Positions 32,162 to 43,415 are shown, counted from the stretch's first letter. The stretch: DNA of 64,000 bases from Angustibacter luteus (GCF_039541115.1 NZ_BAABFP010000002.1:558001-622000), one strand, 5' to 3'. The notes: generated by a model from the letters alone, not told the origin. A program made the numbers and translations.

Positions 32162-32201
32162 CGGCCACCGCGATGACGGCAAGCGCGATGACGGCCACGG
32201 C
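32157..32201 (+). repeat. 15-nt repeat carrying three in-frame ATGs
   Basis: Three near-identical copies (GATGACGGCCACCGC and variants) span the start of the Rv3235-type gene and encode Met-Thr-Ala motifs. Each has an ATG in frame, so translation could begin at residue 1, 6 or 11. Confidence 0.8.
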
Positions 32202-32727
32202 GACGCCGCTGCGACCCCTTCCGGTGCCGGACACCGCGCCGCCCGTCGAGTGGGTCGGCCGGCCGGGCGACGCAGCAGCAGCCGGACGACGACCCAGCCG
32301 GGCCGGCGGCCAGGTCTCGGTGCAGGGCGTGCTCAGGCTCGTCCTGGCGACGCCGCTGGACGAGGACGACGACTTCGGCCCGGTCCCGACCCCGCGCCGG
32401 GACCTGCCCGACCCGGCCGTCTGGGGTCGCGGCCTGGTCCAGGTGCTCCTCGAGGTCATGTCCGGGCAGCGCAAGGGCACGCAGCTGTTGCGCTGGACGA
32501 CCCCCGCCGTCTACGAGCTCGTGCGGGCGATGACCGTCCCACCCGCGAGCAGCGCGGCCCGCCAACGCCGACGCAGCCGGGTGGGCAGCCTGCACGTCTG
32601 CGAACCCGCCGACGGCGTCGCCGAGCTGGCCGCCGTGGTGACGGGCCAGGAACGCACGCACGCCATGGCCCTCCGGTTGGAGGGCCACGACGGGCGCTGG
32701 CGGGTCACCGCCTTCGAGACCTGCTGA
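32158..32727 (+). CDS. Rv3235 family protein
   Basis: 189 aa. The C-terminal 100 residues (WGRGLVQVLLEVMSGQRKGT, then LLRWTTPAVYELV, ending GHDGRWRVTAFET) match the actinobacterial Rv3235 family, encoded next to secA in many genomes as here. It is cytosolic, with a disordered Pro/Ala-rich front. Its role is unknown; location suggests a link with secretion or cell-wall assembly. The ATG is inside the stop of the LysM gene. It converges on secA. Confidence 0.8.
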   Translation: MTATAMTASAMTATATPLRPLPVPDTAPPVEWVGRPGDAAAAGRRPSRAGGQVSVQGVLRLVLATPLDEDDDFGPVPTPRRDLPDPAVWGRGLVQVLLEVMSGQRKGTQLLRWTTPAVYELVRAMTVPPASSAARQRRRSRVGSLHVCEPADGVAELAAVVTGQERTHAMALRLEGHDGRWRVTAFETC

Positions 32728-32747
32728 GGGTCAGGACCGGCTGGCCC

Positions 32748-32751
<4 letters not shown>
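32724..32751. terminator. Possible shared terminator between Rv3235-type gene and secA
   Basis: CTGAGGG (32724-32730) pairs with CCCTCAG (32745-32751) across a 14-nt loop. The stem contains both convergent stop codons. Confidence 0.35.
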
Positions 32752-35507
<2,756 letters not shown>

Positions 35508-35585
35508 GCCATGTCTCCCGAGGGTTCACGGACCCGCCGCACGCGGGCCGCGTCCATCGTACGCATCGCTGCGGGCTGCTTCGGA

Positions 35586-35591
35586 GATACT
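35586..35591 (+). promoter_or_regulatory. Putative -10 (GATACT) for the GNAT gene at 35598
   Basis: GATACT, then GCCGTC, then ATG: a 6-nt gap. Confidence 0.45.
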
Positions 35592-35597
35592 GCCGTC

Positions 35598-36212
35598 ATG
35601 GCCGACCACTCCCCCACCGATCCCCTGACCGTGCCGGCGACCGGGCGGTGGCCGGCGGACGGGATCGCCGGCGCCGGGATCCGCCTGCGGGTCTGGCGTC
35701 CGGATGACCTCGCGGCCCTGCTCGAGCTGCTGTCCGACCCCGAGATGCGGCGCTGGTCACCGATGATCGAGCCGCCGAGCGAGGCCGACTGCGTGGCCCG
35801 GATCGGCAAGGCCATGCAGGCGGAGACGGACGGGCGGCCGAACGCGTTCGCCATCGTGGACGAGGCCGACCCCTCCCGGGTGCTCGGCAGCATGGACTGG
35901 CGCAAGGACCACCCGATGGTCGAGTTCTCGATCGTGGACGTCGGCTACGGCGTCGCCGCGACGGCCCGGGGCCGTGGGGTGGCCAGCGCCGCGCTGCGGC
36001 TGCTGGGCGACTGGCTGCTGGACCCCGCGGGCGGCGACGTGCACCGGGTCCAGCTCGACCACGCGGTGGAGAACGAGGGCTCGTGCCGCACCGCGCTGCG
36101 CGCGGGCTTCGCCATCGAAGGACGCCGCGACGTGTTCCTGCCCCTGCGCGAGACGGCGCAGTCGCCGCTGGTGCGGCACGATGTCTGCCTGCACGGGCAG
36201 GTCCGCCGCTAG
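35598..36212 (+). CDS. GNAT family N-acetyltransferase (RimJ/RimL type)
   Basis: 204 aa. It has the RimJ/RimL-like layout: IRLRVWRPDDLAALLELLSD at the start of the domain, VGYGVAATARGRGVASAALR as the acetyl-CoA loop (about 120-138), and VENEGSCRTALRAGFAIEG at the end. Such enzymes acetylate N-termini or small molecules. ATG 35598 begins the protein; the much longer open frame upstream runs antisense through secA and is not coding. Its stop shares the palindromic bases CTAG with the stop of the next, convergent gene. Confidence 0.87.
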   Translation: MADHSPTDPLTVPATGRWPADGIAGAGIRLRVWRPDDLAALLELLSDPEMRRWSPMIEPPSEADCVARIGKAMQAETDGRPNAFAIVDEADPSRVLGSMDWRKDHPMVEFSIVDVGYGVAATARGRGVASAALRLLGDWLLDPAGGDVHRVQLDHAVENEGSCRTALRAGFAIEGRRDVFLPLRETAQSPLVRHDVCLHGQVRR

Positions 36213-36511
36213 GGCGCCTCGGCGGGCACCACGAGGTCGGCGTACTCCGGGTGGCGCTCGATGTACGCCTTCACGAACGGGCAGAGCGGGCGCACCCGCA
36301 GGCCTTGCCGGCGGACGTCGTCCAGCGCCCAGCGCACCAGCGTGGAGCCCACGCCCTGACCCTCGAACGCGTCGTCCACCTCCGTGTGGGTGAACGTCAC
36401 GGTGGTGTGGTCCCGGCGGTAGAACGCCTTGCCAGCCACCTCGCCGTCCACCGTCGCCTCGTAGCGGTGCCTGTCGGCCCGGTCGCTGACCTCGATCTGC
36501 ACGTCACCCAT
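36209..36511 (-). CDS. Small GNAT-like N-acetyltransferase (YjdJ type)
   Basis: 100 aa. It matches the short GNAT_2/YjdJ group: RYEATVDGEVAGKAFYRRD, then FTHTEVDDAFEGQGVGSTLV with the acetyl-CoA loop, then the diagnostic LRVRPLCPFVKAYIERHPEY. Members are minimal acetyltransferases of unknown acceptor. The start is supported by the family's short N-terminus. It lies between two other GNAT genes on the opposite strand. Confidence 0.88.
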   Translation of the reverse strand: MGDVQIEVSDRADRHRYEATVDGEVAGKAFYRRDHTTVTFTHTEVDDAFEGQGVGSTLVRWALDDVRRQGLRVRPLCPFVKAYIERHPEYADLVVPAEAP

Positions 36512-36581
36512 GGCGCCATCATGCCCATCGCCGTCCTGAATGGCGTTGCGAGGCGCCACGACCTGACGCCAGGGTGGGGCG

Positions 36582-37721
36582 ATGCTGCCACCCACGTTGA
36601 CCGACGAGGAGCACCCCGACGCGATCACGCTGCGGCCGCACACGGAGGCGGACGTCGAGGCCGTGCTGGCGATGTGCAGCGACCCGCAGGTGCAGCGCTG
36701 GACGACGGTGCCGGTGCCCTACGAGCGCCAGCACGCCGTCGACTTCATCGCCGGGCTCGAGTCGGACGACGACCTGACCTGGGCCGTCGACGCGACGGAC
36801 GACCAGGGCCCGCCGCGGTTCGCGGGCAACCTCAGCCTGCGGCCCAACCGGACCGGCGCGGCCGACCTCGGGTACGCGCTGGCACCGTGGGCGCGCGGCC
36901 GCGGCGTGATGTCGCGCGCCCTGCGGCAGGCCCTGACCTGGGGGTTCCGCGCTCCTGAGGAGGGCGGGCTGGGCCTGGTGGTCGTGCACTGGCAGGCGCA
37001 CGTCGGCAACTGGCCGTCGAGGCGGGTGGCCTGGGCCTGCGGGATCCGGGTCGAGGGGACGGTTCGCGGGCTGTGCCCCCAGCGCGGCCTGCAGCACGAC
37101 GCCTGGATCGGCTCGATCGTGCCGGGCGACCCGATGGAGCCGATCTCCCCGTGGTTGGCCGTGCCGACGCTGGCGAACGGGCAGGTCCGGCTCCGGCCGT
37201 GGCGCGCGGACGACGTCCCGCGGGTCGCGCAGGCCTGCGCCGACGAGCGCACCCAGCGCTGGCTGCCCGGCCTGCCCTCGCCGTACACGCTGGCCGATGC
37301 GCAGTGGTACGTCGGCTCACGCCAGGACGAGGCAGCCGACGGGGCCGGGCTGTACTGGTGCGTGGCGGACGCGACCAGCGACGAGTGCCTGGGCGCGATC
37401 AGCCTGATGAAGCTCGCCGGGCCGTTGCCCGACAACGAGATCGGCTACTGGGCGCACCCCGACGCCCGCGGGCGCGGCTTGCTGACCGCGGCGACCCGGC
37501 TGGTCATCGAGTACGCCCTCGCCCCGCCGGCCGAGGGTGGGCTCGGGGTGGACCGGGTCACCCTGCGCGCCGCCACCGAGAACAGCGCGTCGCGGGCGGT
37601 CGCCGAGCGAGCGGGACTGCTGGCCTACGGCACCGCGCACCGGGTGGACCGGCTGCGGGACGGGTCCGTCCAGGACCTCGAGCTGTACGAGGCACTGGCG
37701 GACGCCGTCCCGCCGGGGTGA
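36582..37721 (+). CDS. Tandem double-GNAT acetyltransferase
   Basis: 379 aa made of two complete RimJ/RimL-like GNAT domains, about 15-180 and 188-370. Each has its own beginning (ITLRPHTEADVEAVLAMCSD and VRLRPWRADDVPRVAQACAD) and its own acetyl-CoA loop (PWARGRGVMSRALRQA and PDARGRGLLTAATRLV). The halves resemble each other, so internal duplication is likely. One half may have become structural; both loops look intact. The start is uncertain among nearby codons; ATG 36582 has a weak GGTGGGG upstream. Confidence 0.85.
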   Translation: MLPPTLTDEEHPDAITLRPHTEADVEAVLAMCSDPQVQRWTTVPVPYERQHAVDFIAGLESDDDLTWAVDATDDQGPPRFAGNLSLRPNRTGAADLGYALAPWARGRGVMSRALRQALTWGFRAPEEGGLGLVVVHWQAHVGNWPSRRVAWACGIRVEGTVRGLCPQRGLQHDAWIGSIVPGDPMEPISPWLAVPTLANGQVRLRPWRADDVPRVAQACADERTQRWLPGLPSPYTLADAQWYVGSRQDEAADGAGLYWCVADATSDECLGAISLMKLAGPLPDNEIGYWAHPDARGRGLLTAATRLVIEYALAPPAEGGLGVDRVTLRAATENSASRAVAERAGLLAYGTAHRVDRLRDGSVQDLELYEALADAVPPG

Positions 37722-37731
37722 ACGTCAGGCT

Positions 37732-38004
37732 TCAGGCGGCGCGGGCCACGTGCCGGCCGGCCGGCCGGCGGCGCCGCGCAGTGGGCACGGCGGAGTGGGC
37801 GCGGCGACCGGCCAGCCGGGCCGGGGCCTCGGCGGTGAGGTCGGCGGAGACCCGCTCGGCGTCTCGGTCGAGCTGGGTCGAACCGGCGGTGGAGTCGACG
37901 CCGGCGCGGGTGCGCTTGGCGTTGACCTCGAGCTGGCGCAGCACCAGCGCGACGAAGGCGGTCAGGACCAGGAGTGTCAGTACGGTGCTCATGGCAGTAA
38001 TCAT
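37732..38004 (-). CDS. Small single-pass membrane protein
   Basis: 90 aa. One N-terminal membrane helix (about 5-24, MSTVLTLLVLTAFVALVLRQ) is followed by a basic cytosolic region ending with an Arg-rich stretch. No family recognised. ATG 38004 is preferred over ATG 37992 because an AT-rich -10-like sequence (TATCAAT) ends 6 nt before it. It is divergent from the GlxA-type regulator, with a perfect palindrome in between that could control both. Confidence 0.55.
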   Translation of the reverse strand: MITAMSTVLTLLVLTAFVALVLRQLEVNAKRTRAGVDSTAGSTQLDRDAERVSADLTAEAPARLAGRRAHSAVPTARRRRPAGRHVARAA

Positions 38005-38021
38005 GCGCTCATTGATATGCC

Positions 38022-38033
38022 GCCACTAGTGGC
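38022..38033. promoter_or_regulatory. Perfect 12-bp palindrome in a divergent promoter
   Basis: GCCACTAGTGGC reads the same on both strands and lies 33 nt before the TACGCT box of the regulator gene and about 18 nt before the small membrane protein gene. It is a candidate operator, perhaps for the GlxA-type regulator itself. Confidence 0.5.
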
Positions 38034-38066
38034 AGAGATGCCCTTGTGCAATAAGATCCTGCCACG

Positions 38067-38072
38067 TACGCT
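38067..38072 (+). promoter_or_regulatory. Putative -10 (TACGCT) for the GlxA-type regulator gene
   Basis: TACGCT, 6 nt, then GTG at 38079. Confidence 0.45.
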
Positions 38073-38078
38073 GCAGGG

Positions 38079-39035
38079 GTGCTGAGAACCGTCGCCGTAC
38101 TGCTCGTCGAGGACTGCGCGCCCTTCGAGTTCGGGGTCATCTGCGAGGTGTTCGGGATCGACCGCACCGAGGAGGGCGTGCCCCTGGTGGACTTCCGGGT
38201 CTGTGGTGAGCACCCCGGCCGACCACTGAGCCTGAGCGTCGGCGCGCAGGTCGTGCCCGACCACGGCCTGGACGACCTGGGGAAGGCCGACCTGGTCGCC
38301 GTCCCCGCCGCGCGGATCCGGGACGACTACCCGCCCGCCGTCCTCGATGCCCTGCGCCAGGCCGCGGCGAACGGCGCGACCCTGCTGTCCGTGTGCAGCG
38401 GCGCCTTCCTGCTCGGCGCCGCGGGCCTGCTCGACGGACGCCCGTGCACCACCCACTGGGCGCACACCGACGAGCTCGCCGAGCGGTTCCCGCTCGCCGA
38501 CATCGACCCGGACGTGCTGTACGTCGACGACGGCAACCTCGTGACCAGCGCCGGCACCGCCGCGGGTATCGACGCCGCCCTGCACCTGGTCCGCCGCGAG
38601 GTCAGCGCCGCGGCCGCGACCACCATCGCTCGGCGGATGGTCGTCCCCCCGCAGCGCGACGGCGGTCAGCGCCAGTTCATCGAGCAGCCCATTCCGAGCT
38701 GCGAGGCGGACAGCCTGCAGCCGGTGCTCGAGCTCATGCTGAGCGAGCTGCGCACCGAGCACACGGTCGCGACGTTGGCCCGACGGGCCAGCATGTCCGA
38801 GCGGACCTTCGCGCGGCGCTTCGTCGCCGAGACCGGCACCACACCGCACCGCTGGCTCACCACCCAGCGCGTGCTGCTCGCCCGCCAGCTGCTGGAGGAC
38901 ACCTCGCTCGGCGTCGACCAGGTCGCCGAGCGGTCCGGCTTCGGCTCGTCGGCGCTGCTGCGGCACCACTTCCGCAAGGTCGTCGGTGTCCCCCCTGCGG
39001 ACTACCGACGTACGTTCTGCCGCAGCAGCGCCTAG
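38079..39035 (+). CDS. GlxA family AraC-type transcriptional regulator
   Basis: 318 aa. The N-terminal DJ-1/PfpI-like sensor domain (about 1-170) carries the elbow LLSVCSGAFLLGAAGLLDG. The C-terminal AraC double helix-turn-helix (about 215-312) shows LARRASMSERTFARRF and VAERSGFGSSALLRHHFRK. GlxA-family proteins often control catabolism of amino compounds or stress genes in actinobacteria. The target here may be the divergent small membrane gene, given the shared palindrome. Confidence 0.9.
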   Translation: MLRTVAVLLVEDCAPFEFGVICEVFGIDRTEEGVPLVDFRVCGEHPGRPLSLSVGAQVVPDHGLDDLGKADLVAVPAARIRDDYPPAVLDALRQAAANGATLLSVCSGAFLLGAAGLLDGRPCTTHWAHTDELAERFPLADIDPDVLYVDDGNLVTSAGTAAGIDAALHLVRREVSAAAATTIARRMVVPPQRDGGQRQFIEQPIPSCEADSLQPVLELMLSELRTEHTVATLARRASMSERTFARRFVAETGTTPHRWLTTQRVLLARQLLEDTSLGVDQVAERSGFGSSALLRHHFRKVVGVPPADYRRTFCRSSA

Positions 39036-39046
39036 CCGTCCTGGAC

Positions 39047-40570
39047 CTACGGCGCGGTGGCCAGGAAGTACTGCGTGCAGGCGTAGTCGGCGTAGGCGCC
39101 GGCCGGCGTCGCCGCCGCCGTCACGGTGGCCGCCCTCGAGCGCCCCAGGCTCCAGTCCCGCCACCCCTGCGGTGCGTTGACGGGGACTCCCGACAGCAGG
39201 CACGAGCGCAGCGGCTCGGCCAGCGCGTCCATCGCCGGGACGGCGTCCGCGGACAGCCCCTGCAGGTACGACACGTCCAGGTCCGACGCGAGCGGCGCCT
39301 GCGCGTCGTACCGCACGATCCGGGCGTCCGGGTTGAGCGCGGCCAGCGCCAGCACGGACACGGCCGCCGCCAGCACCACGGCCCGACCCAACCACGCTGC
39401 GCGCCAACGGATCCCGGCCACCATGACGAGCAGCAGTACCGCGGCCAGGAACAGCTCGCCGGTGATCAGGACCATCCGCAGCCGGCTCATGCCGTAGGCC
39501 TCGACGTACAGGTCGACCCGGCGCAGGGCGGACGCGACGACCCCCAGGGTGCCCACGCAGAGCACCCCGAGCGCGATCCGGACCACGAGCCGGTCCCGCG
39601 CGCTCTCCCGCGGCGCCCGCCGCGCGGCTACGGCCACCACCACGAGGGTCAGCAGGGTCACCGCGACGAGCTGCGCGAACCCGTGCCGCGCGTACTGCGC
39701 GTAGGTCAGGTGCGCCGCCTGCAGGACGTGCCGGTGACCGCCGAGCACCCCACCCAGCTGGACCAGCACGAACGCCACGACCATCGCCGCCAGGGAGCCG
39801 ACCGGCAGCAACCACTCGAGCCGGCGGGCCGGCCGGGCCGGTGCCAGCGCCAGGTCCGACCAGGACGGCGGGTTGCCGGCCAGGTGCGCCAGGCTGGCCG
39901 TGACCGCCAGGGCGAGGACGCCGACCACGACCTGCCCGGGCAGCAGCCGCACGCTGACGCTGGGCAGGTAGCTCGCGAACACCTCGTCCGCCGTGGCGAA
40001 GAGCGCGCCGAACACCAGCAGCAGCGCCAGGGTCAGCGCGAGGCTGCGCACCAGGCTCAGGACCCGTTCCCGCCGTCCACCTGCGGCCTGAGACGCCCCG
40101 TCCCGCAACCACGGCACCGCCCGCACGACGCCCACCGCCCAGCTCGCGCCGCTCAGCAGGATGGCGAGGGTGGAGCGGGCCGCCCCGGCCACGACGGCGG
40201 CGGCGCCCAGGGCGGCCAGCAAGCAGAGGGCGACCAGCCAGTCGGCGTCCCGGACCGCCACCACCGCGACCAGCGCGACGGACGCCGCGGCCAGTGCCAG
40301 GTCCAGCCACCGCCGCCCCCGGACCAGCGCGGGCAGCGCCGGCAGCCAGACCAGTGCCCCCACCACCGCGAGACCGAGACCGGGCGTGAACCCGACGGTC
40401 AGCGGTCCGGCGACCAGGGCCACGGCCAGGCAGCCGCCGAGGACCGCCGTCGACGCCCCTGGGCTCCGCAGCGCCCAGAACTCGCGGAGCGCCCGAGCCG
40501 TCGCGGACGGCGGTCGCTGGGGCCAGGTGGGCCATCCGGTGGTGGGCACGGGACGCGGCTGCTCGCTCAT
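39047..40570 (-). CDS. DUF4173 (DUF4153-like) multi-pass membrane protein
   Basis: 507 aa with about twelve hydrophobic helices from residue 40 to 415, then an extracytoplasmic region of about 90 residues containing LNPDARIVRYDA and ending ADYACTQYFLATAP. The core segments FGALFATADEVFASYL, and FVLVQLGGVLGGHRHVLQAAHLTYAQYAR, are diagnostic of DUF4153/DUF4173. Function unknown; in other bacteria these genes sit next to regulators of envelope functions. ATG 40570 was chosen; a TTG 9 nt upstream is also open. A tandem repeat lies upstream. Confidence 0.8.
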   Translation of the reverse strand: MSEQPRPVPTTGWPTWPQRPPSATARALREFWALRSPGASTAVLGGCLAVALVAGPLTVGFTPGLGLAVVGALVWLPALPALVRGRRWLDLALAAASVALVAVVAVRDADWLVALCLLAALGAAAVVAGAARSTLAILLSGASWAVGVVRAVPWLRDGASQAAGGRRERVLSLVRSLALTLALLLVFGALFATADEVFASYLPSVSVRLLPGQVVVGVLALAVTASLAHLAGNPPSWSDLALAPARPARRLEWLLPVGSLAAMVVAFVLVQLGGVLGGHRHVLQAAHLTYAQYARHGFAQLVAVTLLTLVVVAVAARRAPRESARDRLVVRIALGVLCVGTLGVVASALRRVDLYVEAYGMSRLRMVLITGELFLAAVLLLVMVAGIRWRAAWLGRAVVLAAAVSVLALAALNPDARIVRYDAQAPLASDLDVSYLQGLSADAVPAMDALAEPLRSCLLSGVPVNAPQGWRDWSLGRSRAATVTAAATPAGAYADYACTQYFLATAP

Positions 40571-40652
40571 GCCCGTCAACGTAGGAGCGCGGGAACCGTT
40601 CGCGCTCAGCGCTTTCGCGCAGGTTCTGTGGACGTCGGCGGCCGGATGTGAA

Positions 40653-40747
40653 GGATCAGTGCCGCCGGAGGATCAGTGCCGCCGGAGGATCAGTGCCGCC
40701 GGAGGATCAGTGCCGCCGGAGGATCAGTGCCGCCGGAGGATCAGTGC
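40653..40747. repeat. 17-nt tandem repeat, about 5.6 copies
   Basis: The unit GGATCAGTGCCGCCGGA is repeated exactly five times (40653-40737) with a partial sixth copy that contains the stop codon of the MFS gene. The unit is not a multiple of three, so it is intergenic in design. It lies between the MFS stop and the DUF4173 start. Confidence 0.95.
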
Positions 40748-42069
40748 GCCACGGCGCCGGCGGCGGACTCGCGCCCCAGCGTCTCGTCCGGGGTCGACGG
40801 CGGCGGCTCCGGCGTCCGGCGCCGTCGTCCCGGGGACGGGATCCCGAGCACCGCGACAGCGGCGGCCAGGCACAGGGCTCCCGCGGTCCACCAGGCCACC
40901 TCGTACGACCCGGTGCGCTCGCGGATCGACCCGGCGAAGCTGGCTGCGATCCCCGCCCCGATCATGTGCGAGGCATACACCCACCCGAACACGATGCTGG
41001 AGCGTTCGAGCCCGAAGTGGGTGCGGCACAGGGCGATCGTCGGCGGCACGGTCGCCACCCAGTCGAGGCCGTAGAACACGATGAACAGGAACAGGTTCGG
41101 GTGCACGCTCGGGCCGAGCAGGGCCGGGACGACGAGCAGCGACAGTCCGCGCAGCGCGTAGTACATGACCAGCAGCCAGCGCGGGTCCACCCGGTCGGTG
41201 AACCAGCCGGACGCCACCGTGCCGACGATGTCGAAGACCCCGATCAGCGCGAGCAGGCTCGCCGCCGTCGTCACGGGCATGCCGTGGTCGTGCGCGGCGG
41301 GCACGAAGTGGGTGCCGATCAACCCGTTCGTCGACCAGCCGCAGATGAAGAACGTGCCGGCCAGCACCCAGAAGGTGCCCGAGCGGGACGACAGGCGCAG
41401 CGTGCGCAGGGCCAGCCGACCCGGTGAGCCCTGCGCCCGCACCGGGTCCGGGGGCTCGGTGCCGTCGGCGCCGTAGGGGGTGGTGCCCACGTCCGACGGC
41501 CGGTCGGCCAGGAAGAGCAGCACCAGGGGCACGAGCAGCAGGGCTGCTCCGGCCACCAGGGCGGCCGACCAGCGCCAGCCCAGGTGCACCGCCAGGTAGG
41601 CGATGAGCGGCAGGAAGATGAGCTGTCCGGTCGCGGACGCCGCCGAGAACAGCCCGGTCACCAGACCGCGGTGCTTCACGAACCAGCGGTTCGCGACCAT
41701 CGCCCCCAGGACGAGCGCCATCGCTCCCGTGCCCAGCCCCACGGCGAGCCCCCATAACGCCACCAGCTGCCACGGCGCGGTCATCAGGGTGGTCAGCCCC
41801 GAGCCGAGTGCCACCAGGCACAGCGCGGACGCCACCACCTTGCGGATGCCGAAGCGCTCCATCAGTGCGGCCGCGAACGGCGCGGTCACCCCGAACACGA
41901 TGAGGTTCAGCGTCACCGCGCCCGAGGTCAGCTCGCGGGACCAGCCGAACTCGTCCTCCAGCGGCTCCATCAGGACGCCGGTGCTCGACCGGAACCCCGC
42001 CGCGCAGATGAGCGCGCCGAAGGTCACCAGGGCGACCAGCCAGGCGCGATGAACGTGGAACCTTCTCAC
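40741..42069 (-). CDS. Major facilitator superfamily transporter
   Basis: 442 aa with 12 predicted helices and a central cytosolic loop of about 45 residues (near 200-245). MFS loop 2-3 is seen in AALMERFGIRKVVASAL, and the corresponding second-half loop in SGWFTDRVDPRWLLV. The overall pattern (start FHVHRAWLVALVTFGALICA, then EFGWSRELTSGAV) recalls the oxalate/formate or monocarboxylate (MCT-like) group. Transport of an organic anion is a guess. GTG 42069 is used because the first helix starts at about residue 9; the Asp/Arg-rich upstream frame is artefactual. Confidence 0.83.
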   Translation of the reverse strand: MRRFHVHRAWLVALVTFGALICAAGFRSSTGVLMEPLEDEFGWSRELTSGAVTLNLIVFGVTAPFAAALMERFGIRKVVASALCLVALGSGLTTLMTAPWQLVALWGLAVGLGTGAMALVLGAMVANRWFVKHRGLVTGLFSAASATGQLIFLPLIAYLAVHLGWRWSAALVAGAALLLVPLVLLFLADRPSDVGTTPYGADGTEPPDPVRAQGSPGRLALRTLRLSSRSGTFWVLAGTFFICGWSTNGLIGTHFVPAAHDHGMPVTTAASLLALIGVFDIVGTVASGWFTDRVDPRWLLVMYYALRGLSLLVVPALLGPSVHPNLFLFIVFYGLDWVATVPPTIALCRTHFGLERSSIVFGWVYASHMIGAGIAASFAGSIRERTGSYEVAWWTAGALCLAAAVAVLGIPSPGRRRRTPEPPPSTPDETLGRESAAGAVAH

Positions 42070-42136
42070 CCCGCCATCCTGCCGGGCTCCCCGGCTCCGC
42101 TCCATCACGCATCCGGCCAACCAGCGACCAATTGGC

Positions 42137-42184
42137 GCTCGATCAGGACCTCGGTCAGGCCCTCGGTCAGGCGCTCGGTCAGGC
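42137..42184. repeat. 12-nt tandem repeat across the stop of the ycaQ-like gene
   Basis: Four units of the form N-C-T-C-G-G/A-T-C-A-G-G-N (42137-42184), the last three nearly exact. On the minus strand each carries TGA in the same frame, giving four consecutive in-frame stops. The first is the stop codon of the gene. Confidence 0.85.
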
Positions 42185-43414
42185 GCGCAGCTGCTCACTC
42201 AGTGCGGGCGCGAGGTCACCGCGACCCGCCACGGCCACGGAACCCAGGCCGAGCCAGCCGGCCATCGTCACGAGCTCGGCGGCGAGCTCGGCCGGCGTCT
42301 GCGCCGGCGCAGACGGCTCCGCCCACGCCGACTGGACCCGCAGCACCCCGGCCCCGCCGTCCGCCTTGCGGTCCGCCTTGAGGTCGACCCGGGCGACCAG
42401 GGTGTCCCCCAGCAGGAAGGGCAGCACGTAGTAGCCGAACCGACGCTGGGGCGCCGGCACGTAGATCTCGATGCGGTAGTCGAAGCCGAACAGGTCGAGC
42501 GCCCGCGCGCGCTCCCAGACCAGCGAGTCGAACGGGCTGACCAAGGCTCGCGCCCGCACCCGCCGCGGCCGCCGGGCCGCCGCGTGCAGGTACCCCGGAC
42601 GCTTCCACCCCTCGACCGTGACCGGGACCAGCTCGCCCGTGTCCACCAACTCCGCCACTGCCTGCCGCGCCTCGACCACGCCGAGCCGGAAGTGGTCCCG
42701 CAGGGAGAACTCGGTGGCCACCCCGAACGCCTGGGCCGAGATGGACACGAGCCGGCGGTGGGCCTCGTCGTCGTCCGGCGTCGGCGCCGCCACGACCTCC
42801 GCGGGCAGCACCCGCTCCGGCAGGTCGTAGAGCCGGGCGAACTGGCTGTTGCGACCCGACGACGTCACCTCGCCGGCCCAGAACAGCAGCTCGAGCAGCC
42901 GCTTGACCACCGACCAGTTCCAGCCCCACTCCGTGCGGTCGCGCGGCATGTCGTGCGCGATCGCCACCTCCAGGTCGACCGCAGTGATCGGGCCGCGGTC
43001 GCGCACCTCACCGAGGATCACCGCGGCCAGCCCCGGGTGCTCCTGCTCGGCGCGGACCATGCCACCCCACGCGTCCTCCCGGGCCCGCTCCATCCGCCAG
43101 CGCAGCAACGGGAGCGTGGACGGCGGCACCAGGCTCGCCGCGTGCGCCCAGTACTCGACGAGCCGGCGCGGACGGCGGTCCCGGGCCCGGTCCAGCAGCG
43201 CGGTGTCGTAGGGACCGAGCCGGGAGAAGAAGGGCACGTACTGGCTGCGGGCCAGCACGTTCACGCTGTCGATCTGCACGATCCCCAGCCGGTCGATGGC
43301 GCGCTGCACGTGCCGCATCGTCACCGGACCCGTCGGGCGGGGGTCGGCGAAACCCTGTGCCGCCAACGCGATCCGCCGGGCCGCGCCCGCCGTCAGCCGC
43401 TCCGGGAGCGGCAC
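42179..43414 (-). CDS. YcaQ-like DNA interstrand-crosslink glycosylase (HTH_42 family)
   Basis: 411 aa. Winged-helix crosslink repair/AlkZ-like family. The catalytic QxD motif is seen as [17 protein letters not shown] (Gln and Asp near 46-48), matching Q37/D39 of E. coli YcaQ. Other hallmarks are [12 protein letters not shown] and [21 protein letters not shown], then [29 protein letters not shown]. It removes alkylated bases and unhooks crosslinks in characterised homologues (AlkX/AlkZ). GTG 43414 starts 1 nt after the stop of the DinB gene, so they are co-transcribed. Confidence 0.88.
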   Translation of the reverse strand: MPLPERLTAGAARRIALAAQGFADPRPTGPVTMRHVQRAIDRLGIVQIDSVNVLARSQYVPFFSRLGPYDTALLDRARDRRPRRLVEYWAHAASLVPPSTLPLLRWRMERAREDAWGGMVRAEQEHPGLAAVILGEVRDRGPITAVDLEVAIAHDMPRDRTEWGWNWSVVKRLLELLFWAGEVTSSGRNSQFARLYDLPERVLPAEVVAAPTPDDDEAHRRLVSISAQAFGVATEFSLRDHFRLGVVEARQAVAELVDTGELVPVTVEGWKRPGYLHAAARRPRRVRARALVSPFDSLVWERARALDLFGFDYRIEIYVPAPQRRFGYYVLPFLLGDTLVARVDLKADRKADGGAGVLRVQSAWAEPSAPAQTPAELAAELVTMAGWLGLGSVAVAGRGDLAPALSEQLRA

Positions 43415-43415
43415 G

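Noticed and set aside
36582-37721. Two separate GNAT genes joined by a sequencing error
   Set aside because: The frame is continuous across the linker, there is no start signal before the second half, and tandem RimJ/L-type proteins exist.
40653-40747. CRISPR array
   Set aside because: The 17-nt units abut directly with no spacers, so this is a simple tandem repeat.
40571-42184. Genomic island or mobile element around the tandem repeats
   Set aside because: No transposase, integrase, tRNA target or flanking direct repeat is seen, and base composition matches the neighbours.
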